The notes under the pieces: generated by a model
Database searches by the model: none
The model's input: the letters and a program-made list of their open reading frames with translations, nothing else
Told to the model about the DNA's origin: nothing
Program-made: the position numbers and the translations under genes
Assembly: GCA_029262935.1 (NCBI GenBank)
Contig: JAJCYK010000642.1
Span: forward strand, 1 to 8,777
Length of the DNA: 8,777 bases
Direction of reading: 5' to 3'
Origin: Cytophagales bacterium
GTDB taxonomy: Bacteria; Bacteroidota; Bacteroidia; Cytophagales; Cyclobacteriaceae
Shown here: in pieces, positions 1-7,046 of the stretch
How the letters are laid out: the number at the start of each line of letters is the position of its first letter
Numbering within the stretch: position 1 is the first letter of the stretch

Positions 1-838
1 TGATCCTGTTATCATAGCAGTGTCTGATCCCTATGATAGCTTGACTACCTTGTTGAATGAGTATGAAAAGGTCAGTAAAGCTCAGAAGATCGGTGTTGAA
101 GAGCCGTGTTACTTAGGAGAAGGATCGGTGGTAGGAGAAGGCATATTTCGTGGGGCTTTTTCTTATATCGGTAAGAATGTAACCTTGGGAGATCATGTAA
201 AAGTTTATCCTCACGCTTATATCGGGGACAATACTTCAATTGGCAACCACAGTACCATATACGCAGGAGCTAAACTCTATGAAAATACCGTAGTAGGCAA
301 CCATTGCGTGGTCCATTCAGGAGCGGTGATAGGCAGTGATGGGTTTGGATTCGCTCCTCAAGAGGACGGCAGTTACCGGAGCATACCTCAAGTAGGCAAC
401 GTAGTACTGGAAGACCATGTTTGTGTAGGTGCCAACACGACTATTGACTGTGCCACTTTGGAATCTACCATTTTACGTAAAGGAGTAAAATTGGACAACC
501 TTATTCAAATAGCTCATAACGTAGAACTTGGAGAACACACCGCAGTAGCGGCACAGGCTGGGATCTCCGGTTCAACCAAGATAGGCAAGCATTGTATCGT
601 TGCTGGACAGGTAGGCATTATTGGGCACCTGGATATTGCTGATCGGGTAACTATTGGAGCCCAGGCAGGGATTGGTAAATCCATAAAAAAGGAAGGTACA
701 ATATTACTGGGCAGTCCCGCGTTCGACATTGGATCCTATAAACGTGCATACGCCCTATTCCGCAACCTGCCCAAATTAGCAGGCAGAATTGATGATCTTG
801 AGAAAAAAGTACTAAATTTGCCGGCCAGCGACACATAG
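1..838 (+). CDS. lpxD: UDP-3-O-(3-hydroxyacyl)glucosamine N-acyltransferase LpxD, 5'-truncated by window edge
   Basis: LpxD transfers a second 3-hydroxyacyl chain from acyl-ACP to the 2-amino group of UDP-3-O-acyl-glucosamine in the cytoplasm, the third step of lipid A synthesis. The frame is open from base 2 (Asp-Pro-Val-Ile...), so the gene begins upstream. The GTG at 20 lies inside the N-terminal uridine-binding domain and is not the start. By comparison with E. coli LpxD, roughly 70 residues are missing. Most of the visible protein is a left-handed beta-helix of hexapeptide repeats (IG..., VG..., LG... every six residues). The catalytic His is in the motif QIAHNV (His codon 515-517), followed by AAQAGISGS and the GQVG/GAQAGIG turns. 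The C-terminus (LPKLAGRIDDLEKKV) is the usual short helix. The stop at 836-838 is 1 nt before the next start, so it is co-transcribed with lpxC-fabZ. Family assignment is secure. Confidence 0.96.
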   Translation, partial: DPVIIAVSDPYDSLTTLLNEYEKVSKAQKIGVEEPCYLGEGSVVGEGIFRGAFSYIGKNVTLGDHVKVYPHAYIGDNTSIGNHSTIYAGAKLYENTVVGNHCVVHSGAVIGSDGFGFAPQEDGSYRSIPQVGNVVLEDHVCVGANTTIDCATLESTILRKGVKLDNLIQIAHNVELGEHTAVAAQAGISGSTKIGKHCIVAGQVGIIGHLDIADRVTIGAQAGIGKSIKKEGTILLGSPAFDIGSYKRAYALFRNLPKLAGRIDDLEKKVLNLPASDT

Positions 839-839
839 C

Positions 840-2231
840 ATGAATACGAAACAACACACAATAAAAGAACCAGTAACGGTGTCTGGGGTAGGGCTTCACA
901 CCGGAGTGGATGCAAATATGACCTTCCTTCCGGCGAAACCGGACCACGGGATCAAATTTCAAAGAACGGATCTCCCAGATCAGCCCATTGTTGAAGCAGA
1001 TGTTGATAATGTGGTAGATCTTTCTAGAGGTACTACCATTGAGCAGAATGGAGCCAGGGTAAATACTGTGGAACACACTTTAGCAGCTTTGGTGGGAATA
1101 GAAATAGACAATGTACTTATCCAGTTGGATGGACCTGAACCACCAATAATGGACGGCAGCTCTAAAATGTTTATAGATGCTATTATGGAAGTGGGTACAG
1201 AACAACAAAATGCGCTGAGGAACTTTTTTGAAGTCCCGGAGGCCATTATCTATCGAGACAAGTCCAGAAACGTAGAGATCGCCGCATTGCCCCTGGATGA
1301 CTATAGGATTACTGTTATGGTGGATTATAATTCACCGGTACTCGGCAGTCAACATGCCTATTTAAATGATATTAAAGACTTCACCAAAGACATAGCCAGT
1401 TGTCGAACCTTTTGTTTTTTGCACGAGCTGGAAATGCTTCATGAAAATAACTTAATTAAAGGGGGAGACCTTAACAACGCCATTGTCGTGGTGGATCGAG
1501 TAGTAAAGGACGATGAACTGGAGTCATTGGCCAAACTTTTTAATAAGCCCAAGGTAGAGGTCCAGAAGGAAGGCATTTTAAACAACGTTGAACTTAGATA
1601 CCGCAACGAACCAGCCCGTCACAAACTCTTAGATGTGGTGGGTGATTTGGCGCTCGTTGGACGACCTATCAAAGCACAAATTCTAGCGGCTCGACCGGGC
1701 CACGCGGCTAACGTAGCCTTTGCTAAAAAATTAAAAAAGGCCATGTTGGAACAGGAATCTAAAATCCCTTCCTACAATCCGAAATTACCCCCGGTTTTAG
1801 ATATAAAACAAATTGAGAGTCGACTACCCCACAGATATCCTTTCTTGTTGGTGGATAAGATTTTTCATTTGGATGAGCAGTGTGTGGCCGGAGTAAAGAA
1901 TGTGACTATGAATGAGCCTTTCTTCCAAGGTCATTTTCCAGGCAACCCCGTGATGCCTGGGGTACTCCAAATTGAAGCTATGGCCCAAGTAGGAGGCATA
2001 CTCGTTTTAAATACCGTACCAGATCCTGAGAATTACTGGACCTTGTTTTTAGGCGTGGAAAGCTTTAAGTTTAGGAAAATGGTATTGCCTGGAGATACCC
2101 TGATTATACAATGTGACCTCATGGCACCTATAAAAAGGGGTATTGCTAAAATGCGTGGCAGAGCTTATGTGGGGGGTAGTTTAGTGTGTGAAGGAGCAAT
2201 GACCGCCAGAATTGTTCGCAAGGATTTATGA
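840..2231 (+). CDS. lpxC-fabZ: Bifunctional UDP-3-O-acyl-N-acetylglucosamine deacetylase / 3-hydroxyacyl-ACP dehydratase (LpxC-FabZ fusion)
   Basis: A 463-residue fusion of two cytoplasmic enzymes. Residues about 1-300 are LpxC, the zinc deacetylase that commits UDP-GlcNAc to lipid A. Visible are TVSGVGLHTG near the start, the Glu78-His79 pair (EHTLAAL), His261 and Asp265 in HKLLDVVGD as the other zinc ligands, and His288 in RPGHAAN as the catalytic His. Residues about 320-463 are FabZ, the hot-dog-fold dehydratase of fatty acid elongation, with LPHRYPFLLVD, catalytic His365 in GHFPGNPVMPG and Glu379 in QIEAMAQ. Residues 300-320 (AMLEQESKIPSYNPKLPPVL) form the linker. The fusion is characteristic of Bacteroidota and ties together enzymes that draw on the same 3-hydroxyacyl-ACP pool. 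The ATG lies 1 nt after the lpxD stop with no Shine-Dalgarno, and the TGA overlaps the lpxA ATG. All catalytic residues are present in both halves. Confidence 0.97.
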   Translation: MNTKQHTIKEPVTVSGVGLHTGVDANMTFLPAKPDHGIKFQRTDLPDQPIVEADVDNVVDLSRGTTIEQNGARVNTVEHTLAALVGIEIDNVLIQLDGPEPPIMDGSSKMFIDAIMEVGTEQQNALRNFFEVPEAIIYRDKSRNVEIAALPLDDYRITVMVDYNSPVLGSQHAYLNDIKDFTKDIASCRTFCFLHELEMLHENNLIKGGDLNNAIVVVDRVVKDDELESLAKLFNKPKVEVQKEGILNNVELRYRNEPARHKLLDVVGDLALVGRPIKAQILAARPGHAANVAFAKKLKKAMLEQESKIPSYNPKLPPVLDIKQIESRLPHRYPFLLVDKIFHLDEQCVAGVKNVTMNEPFFQGHFPGNPVMPGVLQIEAMAQVGGILVLNTVPDPENYWTLFLGVESFKFRKMVLPGDTLIIQCDLMAPIKRGIAKMRGRAYVGGSLVCEGAMTARIVRKDL

Positions 2232-3013
2232 ATCAACCGCTAGCCTATATTCACCCACAAGCTAAGATAGCCCGTAATGTGGTTATTGAGCCTTTTGTTA
2301 CCATAGACAAGAATGTGGTAATTAAGGAAGGAACTTGGATCGGATCCAATGTCACCATTATGGAAGGTGCCCGCATCGGGAAAAACTGTAAAATTTATCC
2401 AGGCGCGGTAATCTCCTCTACTCCTCAAGATCTACAGTTTATAGGAGAGGAAACCACAGCAGAAATTGGTGATAATACAATAGTTAGAGAATTTGTTACT
2501 ATAAGTCGTGGTACCGTCGACAAGCACAAAACCATCATTGGAAATAATTGCCTGATCATGGCATATGCCCATGTAGCTCATGATTGTCAAATTGCTGATA
2601 ATTGCATACTCGCAAATGCCTCACAATTAGCAGGACATGTTGTAGTAGACGAATACGCCATTGTAGGCGGCGCTTGTGCTGTTCACCAATTTGTGCACAT
2701 TGGCGCCCATGTCATGCTCTCTGGTGGTTCATTGGTAAGTAAAGACGTACCACCTTATACCAAGGCGGCCCGCAAGCCTCTAAGCTACTGTGGGATAAAC
2801 TCCGTTGGTCTACGCAGAAGAGGTTATAAAAATGAAAAGATCAACGAAATTCAAGAGATTTACCGACATATTTTCCTTAAAGGCCTAAACAACAGCAAGG
2901 CTTTGGATTTTGTAGAATTGGAACTAAGCCCTTCCAAGGAAAGAGATATTATCATCAACTTTATTCGACATTCCAATCGAGGTATCATGAAAGGGTACTC
3001 TCGGATACGCTAG
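2228..3013 (+). CDS. lpxA: Acyl-ACP--UDP-N-acetylglucosamine O-acyltransferase LpxA
   Basis: LpxA adds a 3-hydroxyacyl chain to the 3-OH of UDP-GlcNAc, the first step of lipid A synthesis. The 261-residue length matches E. coli LpxA (262). An N-terminal beta-helix of hexapeptide repeats (about residues 5-180) is followed by a helical C-terminal domain. The catalytic His is His118 in AHVAHDC (E. coli His125), with His115, His137 and His153 (VHQF) matching the other conserved histidines. The PQDLQF loop and REFVTISRGT are typical. Gly166 in HVMLSGGS aligns with E. coli Gly173, the residue that sets acyl length, which suggests a long-chain donor; this is an inference. The ATG at 2228 overlaps the lpxC-fabZ TGA (ATGA), implying translational coupling. 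An AAGGA lies only 3 nt upstream, too close to be a normal ribosome site. The next gene starts 1 nt after the stop. Confidence 0.97.
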   Translation: MNQPLAYIHPQAKIARNVVIEPFVTIDKNVVIKEGTWIGSNVTIMEGARIGKNCKIYPGAVISSTPQDLQFIGEETTAEIGDNTIVREFVTISRGTVDKHKTIIGNNCLIMAYAHVAHDCQIADNCILANASQLAGHVVVDEYAIVGGACAVHQFVHIGAHVMLSGGSLVSKDVPPYTKAARKPLSYCGINSVGLRRRGYKNEKINEIQEIYRHIFLKGLNNSKALDFVELELSPSKERDIIINFIRHSNRGIMKGYSRIR

Positions 3014-3014
3014 A

Positions 3015-3635
3015 ATGGAAATTACCGTTACAGGATTGTCCAAAAGGTTTGGCGGACAATGGTTATTTAAAAACCTTAATCATCACTTTAAAAGTCCCGG
3101 TGGCTGGGCCATCACCGGCCCAAACGGCTCTGGAAAAACCACCCTTCTTCATATACTTTCAGCCATGTCTCAGCCCTCGGATGGCCAGGTGGAATATAAA
3201 TTGAATGGTAAAATCATTGACCATGATCTCGTCTACCGACATCTTTGGTTGGCCGCTCCTTATATGGAGCTTTTGGAGGAGCTTACCTTAAAAGAATTGT
3301 TTCACTTTCATTTCCAATTGAAGCCTTTGCAAAAAGGGTACACTATTAATCAAATAGTCGATCGCTGCCAATTATCAGCCTCTCTAAACAAGCCTGTGGG
3401 CAAGTTTTCAAGCGGGATGAAACAACGGGTAAAATTAGCAATGGGGATCTTTTCTGACCTCCCATTAATCCTTTTAGACGAACCTACCAGCAATTTAGAC
3501 CAGAACGGTTTCGATTGGTACATGGAAGAAGTATCGAAATTAGCAGATACTAGGCTAATTATTATTAGTTCAAATCAACCGAAGGAATATGGCTTTTGTA
3601 AGCATTCTTTACCCTTAGGCAACGTTATAGGCTAA
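3015..3635 (+). CDS. Orphan ABC-type ATP-binding protein in the lipid A operon
   Basis: A 206-residue cytoplasmic ATPase subunit of the ABC class. Walker A is GPNGSGKTT (residues 35-43, Lys41), the signature is FSSGMKQR (131-138), and Walker B is LILLDEP (141-147, Asp145-Glu146), followed by the D-loop SNLD. Two switch positions deviate. The Q-loop region reads HLWLAAPYMELLEELTL, with no Gln before the helical subdomain. The H-loop reads IIISSNQPKEY, with Asn177 where His is normal. No permease or substrate-binding gene is adjacent; the gene starts 1 nt after lpxA and the next gene is an unrelated lipoprotein. From memory, similar stand-alone ATPases follow lpxA in some Bacteroidota. Co-transcription suggests a link to the envelope, such as pairing with a distant permease in lipid export or homeostasis, but the sequence does not show the substrate. 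The ABC assignment is firm; the function is unknown. Confidence 0.9.
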   Translation: MEITVTGLSKRFGGQWLFKNLNHHFKSPGGWAITGPNGSGKTTLLHILSAMSQPSDGQVEYKLNGKIIDHDLVYRHLWLAAPYMELLEELTLKELFHFHFQLKPLQKGYTINQIVDRCQLSASLNKPVGKFSSGMKQRVKLAMGIFSDLPLILLDEPTSNLDQNGFDWYMEEVSKLADTRLIIISSNQPKEYGFCKHSLPLGNVIG

Positions 3636-3753
3636 TCTAGCGTCCAGAATACGTACAAAGATGTGTGTTTTCTTACATGCTACTAGTATAAATGGAATAT
3701 ATTTTAAAGTGACTCGTTTTTTGGTTAATATTGTTTGAACTTTTTTAAATGTT
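3636..3753 (+). promoter_or_regulatory. AT-rich intergenic region, probable promoter of the lipoprotein gene
   Basis: These 118 nt separate the end of the lpx operon from the lipoprotein gene. I see no convincing terminator hairpin for the upstream operon. Candidates for the Bacteroidota -7 box (TAnnTTTG) are TATATTTT at 3698-3705 and TAATATTG at 3726-3733, each with five of the six fixed positions. Neither has a TTG -33 element at the expected 19-21 nt spacing. The stretch before the ATG is very T/A-rich with no Shine-Dalgarno, which is normal in this phylum. A promoter is expected here because of the gap and the unrelated downstream gene, but its exact position is uncertain. Confidence 0.3.
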
Positions 3754-4239
3754 ATGAATACAATCAGTAAGCTAGTTGTAATGTCATTAATGGTTGGGTT
3801 ATTTTTATTCTCAGCTTGTGGAAGTAGCGATGATACTCCTCCTCCTCCTACCCAAACTCCAGAACAGATTCAAACCTCCAAATTAGTAGGACGTTGGGAG
3901 CCTGGAACGGTACTTCAAGAAGTGGATGGAGACATAACTAATGACCGTTTCTCAGATTTCTCTATCACATTTAGTGCAGATGCAGATGGTAATAATAAAC
4001 AATACACGATCACGAATAGTGGTGGTGAAGCATTTGAAGCTGGCGCTAAAAGTTGGGACTATGTAGGAACTGATTTGAATAAAATAGAACGTACAGATAA
4101 TGGATTTGAATTCGATATCTCCCTAAGCAATGCTGATTCGGAATTACAAATTACATTAACTGTAGACGCATCTGGTTCTCCGCTTGGACGGACTACTAAT
4201 ACCACAGGTGGGTATACTTTTAATTTGGAAAAACAGTAA
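3754..4239 (+). CDS. Small lipocalin-like lipoprotein, probably surface exposed
   Basis: A 161-residue predicted lipoprotein. It has a Lys-containing n-region, a hydrophobic h-region (LVVMSLMVGLFLFS) and the lipobox FSAC with lipidated Cys22. The following residues, GSSDDT, are acidic and Ser-rich, like the lipoprotein export signals that route Bacteroidota lipoproteins to the outer leaflet of the outer membrane; this is an inference. A Pro/Gln/Thr linker (PPPPTQTPEQIQ, residues 29-40) connects to a compact beta-rich domain that begins KLVGRWEPG and ends GGYTFNLEK. That pattern is common in Bacteroidota lipocalin-like or DUF5004-like lipoproteins, and I give it only as a fold-level guess. The gene has its own upstream gap and its own terminator, so it is probably monocistronic. 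The frame is clean, with no catalytic motif. The ligand and role are unknown. Confidence 0.85.
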   Translation: MNTISKLVVMSLMVGLFLFSACGSSDDTPPPPTQTPEQIQTSKLVGRWEPGTVLQEVDGDITNDRFSDFSITFSADADGNNKQYTITNSGGEAFEAGAKSWDYVGTDLNKIERTDNGFEFDISLSNADSELQITLTVDASGSPLGRTTNTTGGYTFNLEKQ

Positions 4240-4262
4240 GATACACCAGTTGCAAGATATTT

Positions 4263-4286
4263 AGGCTAACCTCGGGGTTAGCCTTT
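4263..4286 (+). terminator. Rho-independent terminator between convergent genes
   Basis: GGCTAACC (4264-4271) and GGTTAGCC (4276-4283) form a perfect 8-bp stem around a TCGG loop, extended by one A-T pair. The hairpin is followed by TTTATTATTT on the + strand, which suits termination of the lipoprotein transcript. The tract runs into the mutS2 stop codon (4288-4290). On the - strand the hairpin follows the mutS2 stop immediately, but its tail (TAAATATC) is a poorer U-tract. It may act in both directions, more strongly for the + strand. Confidence 0.85.
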
Positions 4287-4287
4287 A

Positions 4288-6663
4288 TTATTTGAGGGTT
4301 ACTAGTGTTACGCCATCTCCTCCCCTTTCCCCATTTTCGTCCGTAAAGGACGATACGGTGTTTTCCTCCAGAAGATAATTTCTAATCAGTTGACGAAGAA
4401 TGCCATCTCCTTTTCCATGAATAATACGCAGGTCTTTCATTCCCAGCATGACCCCGTCGTCGATAAAATTGATTACAGCCTTTAAAGCCGCTTCACCCCT
4501 CATTCCCCTAACTTCTAAATCTGAAGAATAATGTGTCCTTTTCTGAAAAAGAGTAGTTGAGGGGCTTTTGTTGGGCCTGGCGGTTTGCTCCTGAACTTTA
4601 CCAACTTTTATTAACCTGTTCAATTTAATCTTTGACTTAAGCCCTCCCAATCGAACCTCTGCGGATGTTTTAGACACCTTAAGCACCTCACCTTTGGCAT
4701 CGCTATTTATGATCTGCACTAGATCCCCCACCGCTATAGGGCCAGTCACCATCTCTTTTGCTTTCGAAACGGGACGATCGATCTTTATTTGTTTTTGAAA
4801 ACGTTCTAAATCACGACGAACAGTTTGAGTGACCGATTTATCCGCTTTGCTTTCTTTAATGGCTCGAATCGTAGACTCTATTTTCTTGTTTGCTTGAAGC
4901 AACAGGTCCTTTGCTTCCTCCTTAGCATCATTTATAAGGGTTGTTTTTCTTGCATTTAATTGAGCTAGGAGCTCTTCGTAGGTATCCAGATCCTTTTGCA
5001 ACTTTTGTTTTAATTCCTTTAGTTGGGCGGACTCTACTAAATGTTCTTGTTTGGACTGTTCTAACTGATTTACTAACTGTTCAAAAGCTACAGGGTCCTC
5101 TCCTATATGAGACTTTGCTTCTTCTAGTATTTCGGCTGACAATCCTGTTTTAGCGGCAATTTCCAAGGCAAAGCTGCTGCCGGGTCTGCCAATTTCCAAT
5201 TCGTATAAAGGTTCAAGTTTGTTCAAGTCGAACCTCATAGCAGCGTTTTCCACTTTTGGGGTAGCTTCTGCGAACTTTTTTAAGTTACTGTAGTGAGTTG
5301 TAACCACTCCAAACGCATTTCTACTTACCAGAAAGTTCAATATTGATTGCGCAATGGGGCCACCAAATTGAGGCTCAGTGCCACTACCAAATTCATCAAT
5401 CAAAAACAAGGTGTTGCAGTCAGCCATTCGTACAAATTGATTCATATTCCGCAAATGACTGCTATAAGTACTGAGGTCATTTTCGATGGATTGCTCATCA
5501 CCGATATCTACAAAAATCTTATCGTAGCAACCTAAACTGGAAGTTTCATGAGCCGGTATTAAAAGGCCGCTTTGGGCCATTAATTGGAGTAGGCCCACAG
5601 TCTTCAAACAAACAGATTTTCCTCCCGCGTTTGGGCCGGAGATCACGACAACTTTGATCTGATCGTCAAGCTTCAAAGTTAAGGGTACCACTGGAAGCTG
5701 CTGCTTTTGATGCGCTATTTGCAATAAGGGATGCCTTGCTCCTATTAAATTAAGGGTGGCACCGGGTTCGATTTTGGGTTTTATACTGTTTAGTTTAATC
5801 CCCATTTTTGCTTTGGCTCGAGTAAAATCCAGTAGGGATAGAAAGTCTTCACAATTGGCAATTTCTCCGGTACTCGGAGCCACCAGTTGGGTCAATCCAA
5901 GTAAGATCTTGTTGGTTTCTCTCTTTTCAGCAAATTGCAGCTCCCTAATGGAATTGTTGAGGTTAAAGACTTCTAGGGGCTCTAAGTAAACCGTTTTACC
6001 AGTGGCGGACTCATCTACCACCATTCCCTTTATTCTCCTCTTATGTTCTGCATGGAGGGGCAATACTAATCTTCCATCACGTAATGTAAGGGCACTCTCC
6101 TTTTCTGTATAGCCATCTGATCGAGCTTTTCCCAATATGGATTCCAAATTTTTTCGAACCTTTGATTCTGATTGACTGATTTCTCTACGCAATCGTTTAA
6201 GTTCACTGCTAGCACCATCTCGAATGTTGCCTTGGGTATTAAATACCTCATCCAAGCGTTTGACTAACGGTAAAGGAACCGAAACCTCCGCGGATCGCGC
6301 TGCCCATATGGGATACAATTCATGGTTCTTGCTAAAGGAACGTAAACAAGTCAGAGTTAAATCCAAATTCAATTTCAATTGGAACAGGGTCTCAGAGTCC
6401 AATTGATACCCTTCGATTCCAGCGTGCTCAATCTGGTTACTAAGGATGAAACCCTGTAACTCAGGGAAACCATCACCGCTTTCCAGTTGTTGCTTTTGTT
6501 CCCATGTTTCTTCTAAAATTTCGGCTACTTTTTGAGATTCACTGATAGGGCTTAGCCCAGTCACCAAAGACTTGCCTAAGGGGCTTGTACAATGCTCTAA
6601 CAACAACTGTTTGATTTTGTCAAATCCCAATTTAGATTCAATATTTTTAGGATAGAGCAGCAT
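4288..6663 (-). CDS. mutS2: MutS2 family ATPase with C-terminal Smr domain
   Basis: A full-length 791-residue MutS2 (B. subtilis MutS2 is about 785). In order: an N-terminal MutS-like core/lever region (about 1-300), an ABC-type ATPase with Walker A GPNAGGKS (343-350), the DIGDEQSIENDLSTYSSHL segment (386-404) and Walker B TLFLIDEFGSGTEP (418-431, Asp423-Glu424), a Lys/Glu-rich coiled coil (about 520-630), a small KOW-like beta domain (about 645-682), and an Smr domain (about 715-791) with LEVRG and HGKGDGILR. The Arg in place of His in the first Smr motif is usual for MutS2. MutS2 lacks the mismatch-recognition domain of MutS. Studies in Bacillus link it to collided-ribosome rescue, and others to suppression of recombination. 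It follows the DUF4296-like gene by 5 nt and probably shares its promoter. All expected motifs are intact. Confidence 0.96.
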   Translation of the reverse strand: MLLYPKNIESKLGFDKIKQLLLEHCTSPLGKSLVTGLSPISESQKVAEILEETWEQKQQLESGDGFPELQGFILSNQIEHAGIEGYQLDSETLFQLKLNLDLTLTCLRSFSKNHELYPIWAARSAEVSVPLPLVKRLDEVFNTQGNIRDGASSELKRLRREISQSESKVRKNLESILGKARSDGYTEKESALTLRDGRLVLPLHAEHKRRIKGMVVDESATGKTVYLEPLEVFNLNNSIRELQFAEKRETNKILLGLTQLVAPSTGEIANCEDFLSLLDFTRAKAKMGIKLNSIKPKIEPGATLNLIGARHPLLQIAHQKQQLPVVPLTLKLDDQIKVVVISGPNAGGKSVCLKTVGLLQLMAQSGLLIPAHETSSLGCYDKIFVDIGDEQSIENDLSTYSSHLRNMNQFVRMADCNTLFLIDEFGSGTEPQFGGPIAQSILNFLVSRNAFGVVTTHYSNLKKFAEATPKVENAAMRFDLNKLEPLYELEIGRPGSSFALEIAAKTGLSAEILEEAKSHIGEDPVAFEQLVNQLEQSKQEHLVESAQLKELKQKLQKDLDTYEELLAQLNARKTTLINDAKEEAKDLLLQANKKIESTIRAIKESKADKSVTQTVRRDLERFQKQIKIDRPVSKAKEMVTGPIAVGDLVQIINSDAKGEVLKVSKTSAEVRLGGLKSKIKLNRLIKVGKVQEQTARPNKSPSTTLFQKRTHYSSDLEVRGMRGEAALKAVINFIDDGVMLGMKDLRIIHGKGDGILRQLIRNYLLEENTVSSFTDENGERGGDGVTLVTLK

Positions 6664-6668
6664 CGAAC

Positions 6669-7013
6669 TCAGTTACCTTCATTTATTAGTACTTTCTCCT
6701 TCAGGCTAAGACTGTCTATTACCGCATCATAAATATCCGCCAATTGCTCCACATGGTCCAAATAATAGTGATAGCTTTCGAGAAACTGAACGGAGTCAAT
6801 ATCGTGCTCCTTATATAGATCTTGTTCAATATCTTTGAATAATACCCTAGCGGAGTCTTTGGAGATTTTGGCTGCAGTCAATTGACCTTCTTTCATGTGG
6901 GAATCGATGAGAAAAGCCACCATTTTTTCCTTTGGCAATATGTATTCAGGCTTGTCATCTGTCGATGAACTACAGGCAGTCAAAATCAAGATCATTAAAA
7001 AAAACTTTTTCAC
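6669..7013 (-). CDS. Small DUF4296-like lipoprotein
   Basis: A 114-residue predicted lipoprotein. The signal MKKFFLMILILTAC has a Lys-Lys n-region and the lipobox LTAC with Cys14, followed by SSSTDDKPE, an acidic/Ser stretch like Bacteroidota surface-export signals. The mature part is alpha-helical and charged (ILPKEKMVAFLIDSHMKEG, then YHYYLDHVEQLADIYDAVIDSL). It resembles the Bacteroidota DUF4296 family in size, lipobox position and the Pro-x-x-Lys-Met-x-x-x-Leu-x-Asp-x-His pattern. The start is GTG at 7013. No ATG or TTG exists between the upstream in-frame stop (7038-7040) and this codon, and the next Met (codon 7) would remove the basic n-region. Codons 3-6 contain a run of eight T. mutS2 begins 5 nt after the stop, so the two are likely co-transcribed although no functional link is known. 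The molecular role is unknown. Confidence 0.85.
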   Translation of the reverse strand: MKKFFLMILILTACSSSTDDKPEYILPKEKMVAFLIDSHMKEGQLTAAKISKDSARVLFKDIEQDLYKEHDIDSVQFLESYHYYLDHVEQLADIYDAVIDSLSLKEKVLINEGN

Positions 7014-7038
7014 GAGTGAAAAATACTCAAATAAGTTC

Positions 7039-7046
7039 TAATTTTA
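7039..7046 (+). promoter_or_regulatory. Weak -7 box candidate for the DUF58 operon
   Basis: TAATTTTA on the + strand matches five of the six fixed positions of TAnnTTTG and would start transcription about 14 nt before the DUF58 ATG. No TTG is found 19-21 nt upstream. It overlaps by two bases the -7 box proposed for the opposite strand. Weak, offered because the 52-nt gap must hold any promoter for this operon. Confidence 0.22.

Noticed and set aside
20..22. GTG at 20 as the start of lpxD
   Set aside because: The frame is open upstream to base 2 and the residues before it fit the LpxD N-terminal domain, which would otherwise be almost wholly missing.
651..1076. 141-codon open frame on the - strand across the lpxD/lpxC junction
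   Set aside because: It is antisense to two strongly conserved genes and its translation has no recognisable domain or plausible composition.
3661..3690. Possible terminator for the lpx operon (ATGT...ACAT) and the palindrome TACTAGTA
   Set aside because: The stem is only 4 bp without a U-tract, and the palindrome is short and isolated.
3749..3757. Two-codon upstream ORF (ATG TTA TGA) overlapping the lipoprotein start
   Set aside because: Too short to distinguish from chance in AT-rich leader sequence.
4941..6406. Several 60-77-codon + strand frames within mutS2
   Set aside because: All are antisense shadows of an intact, motif-complete mutS2.
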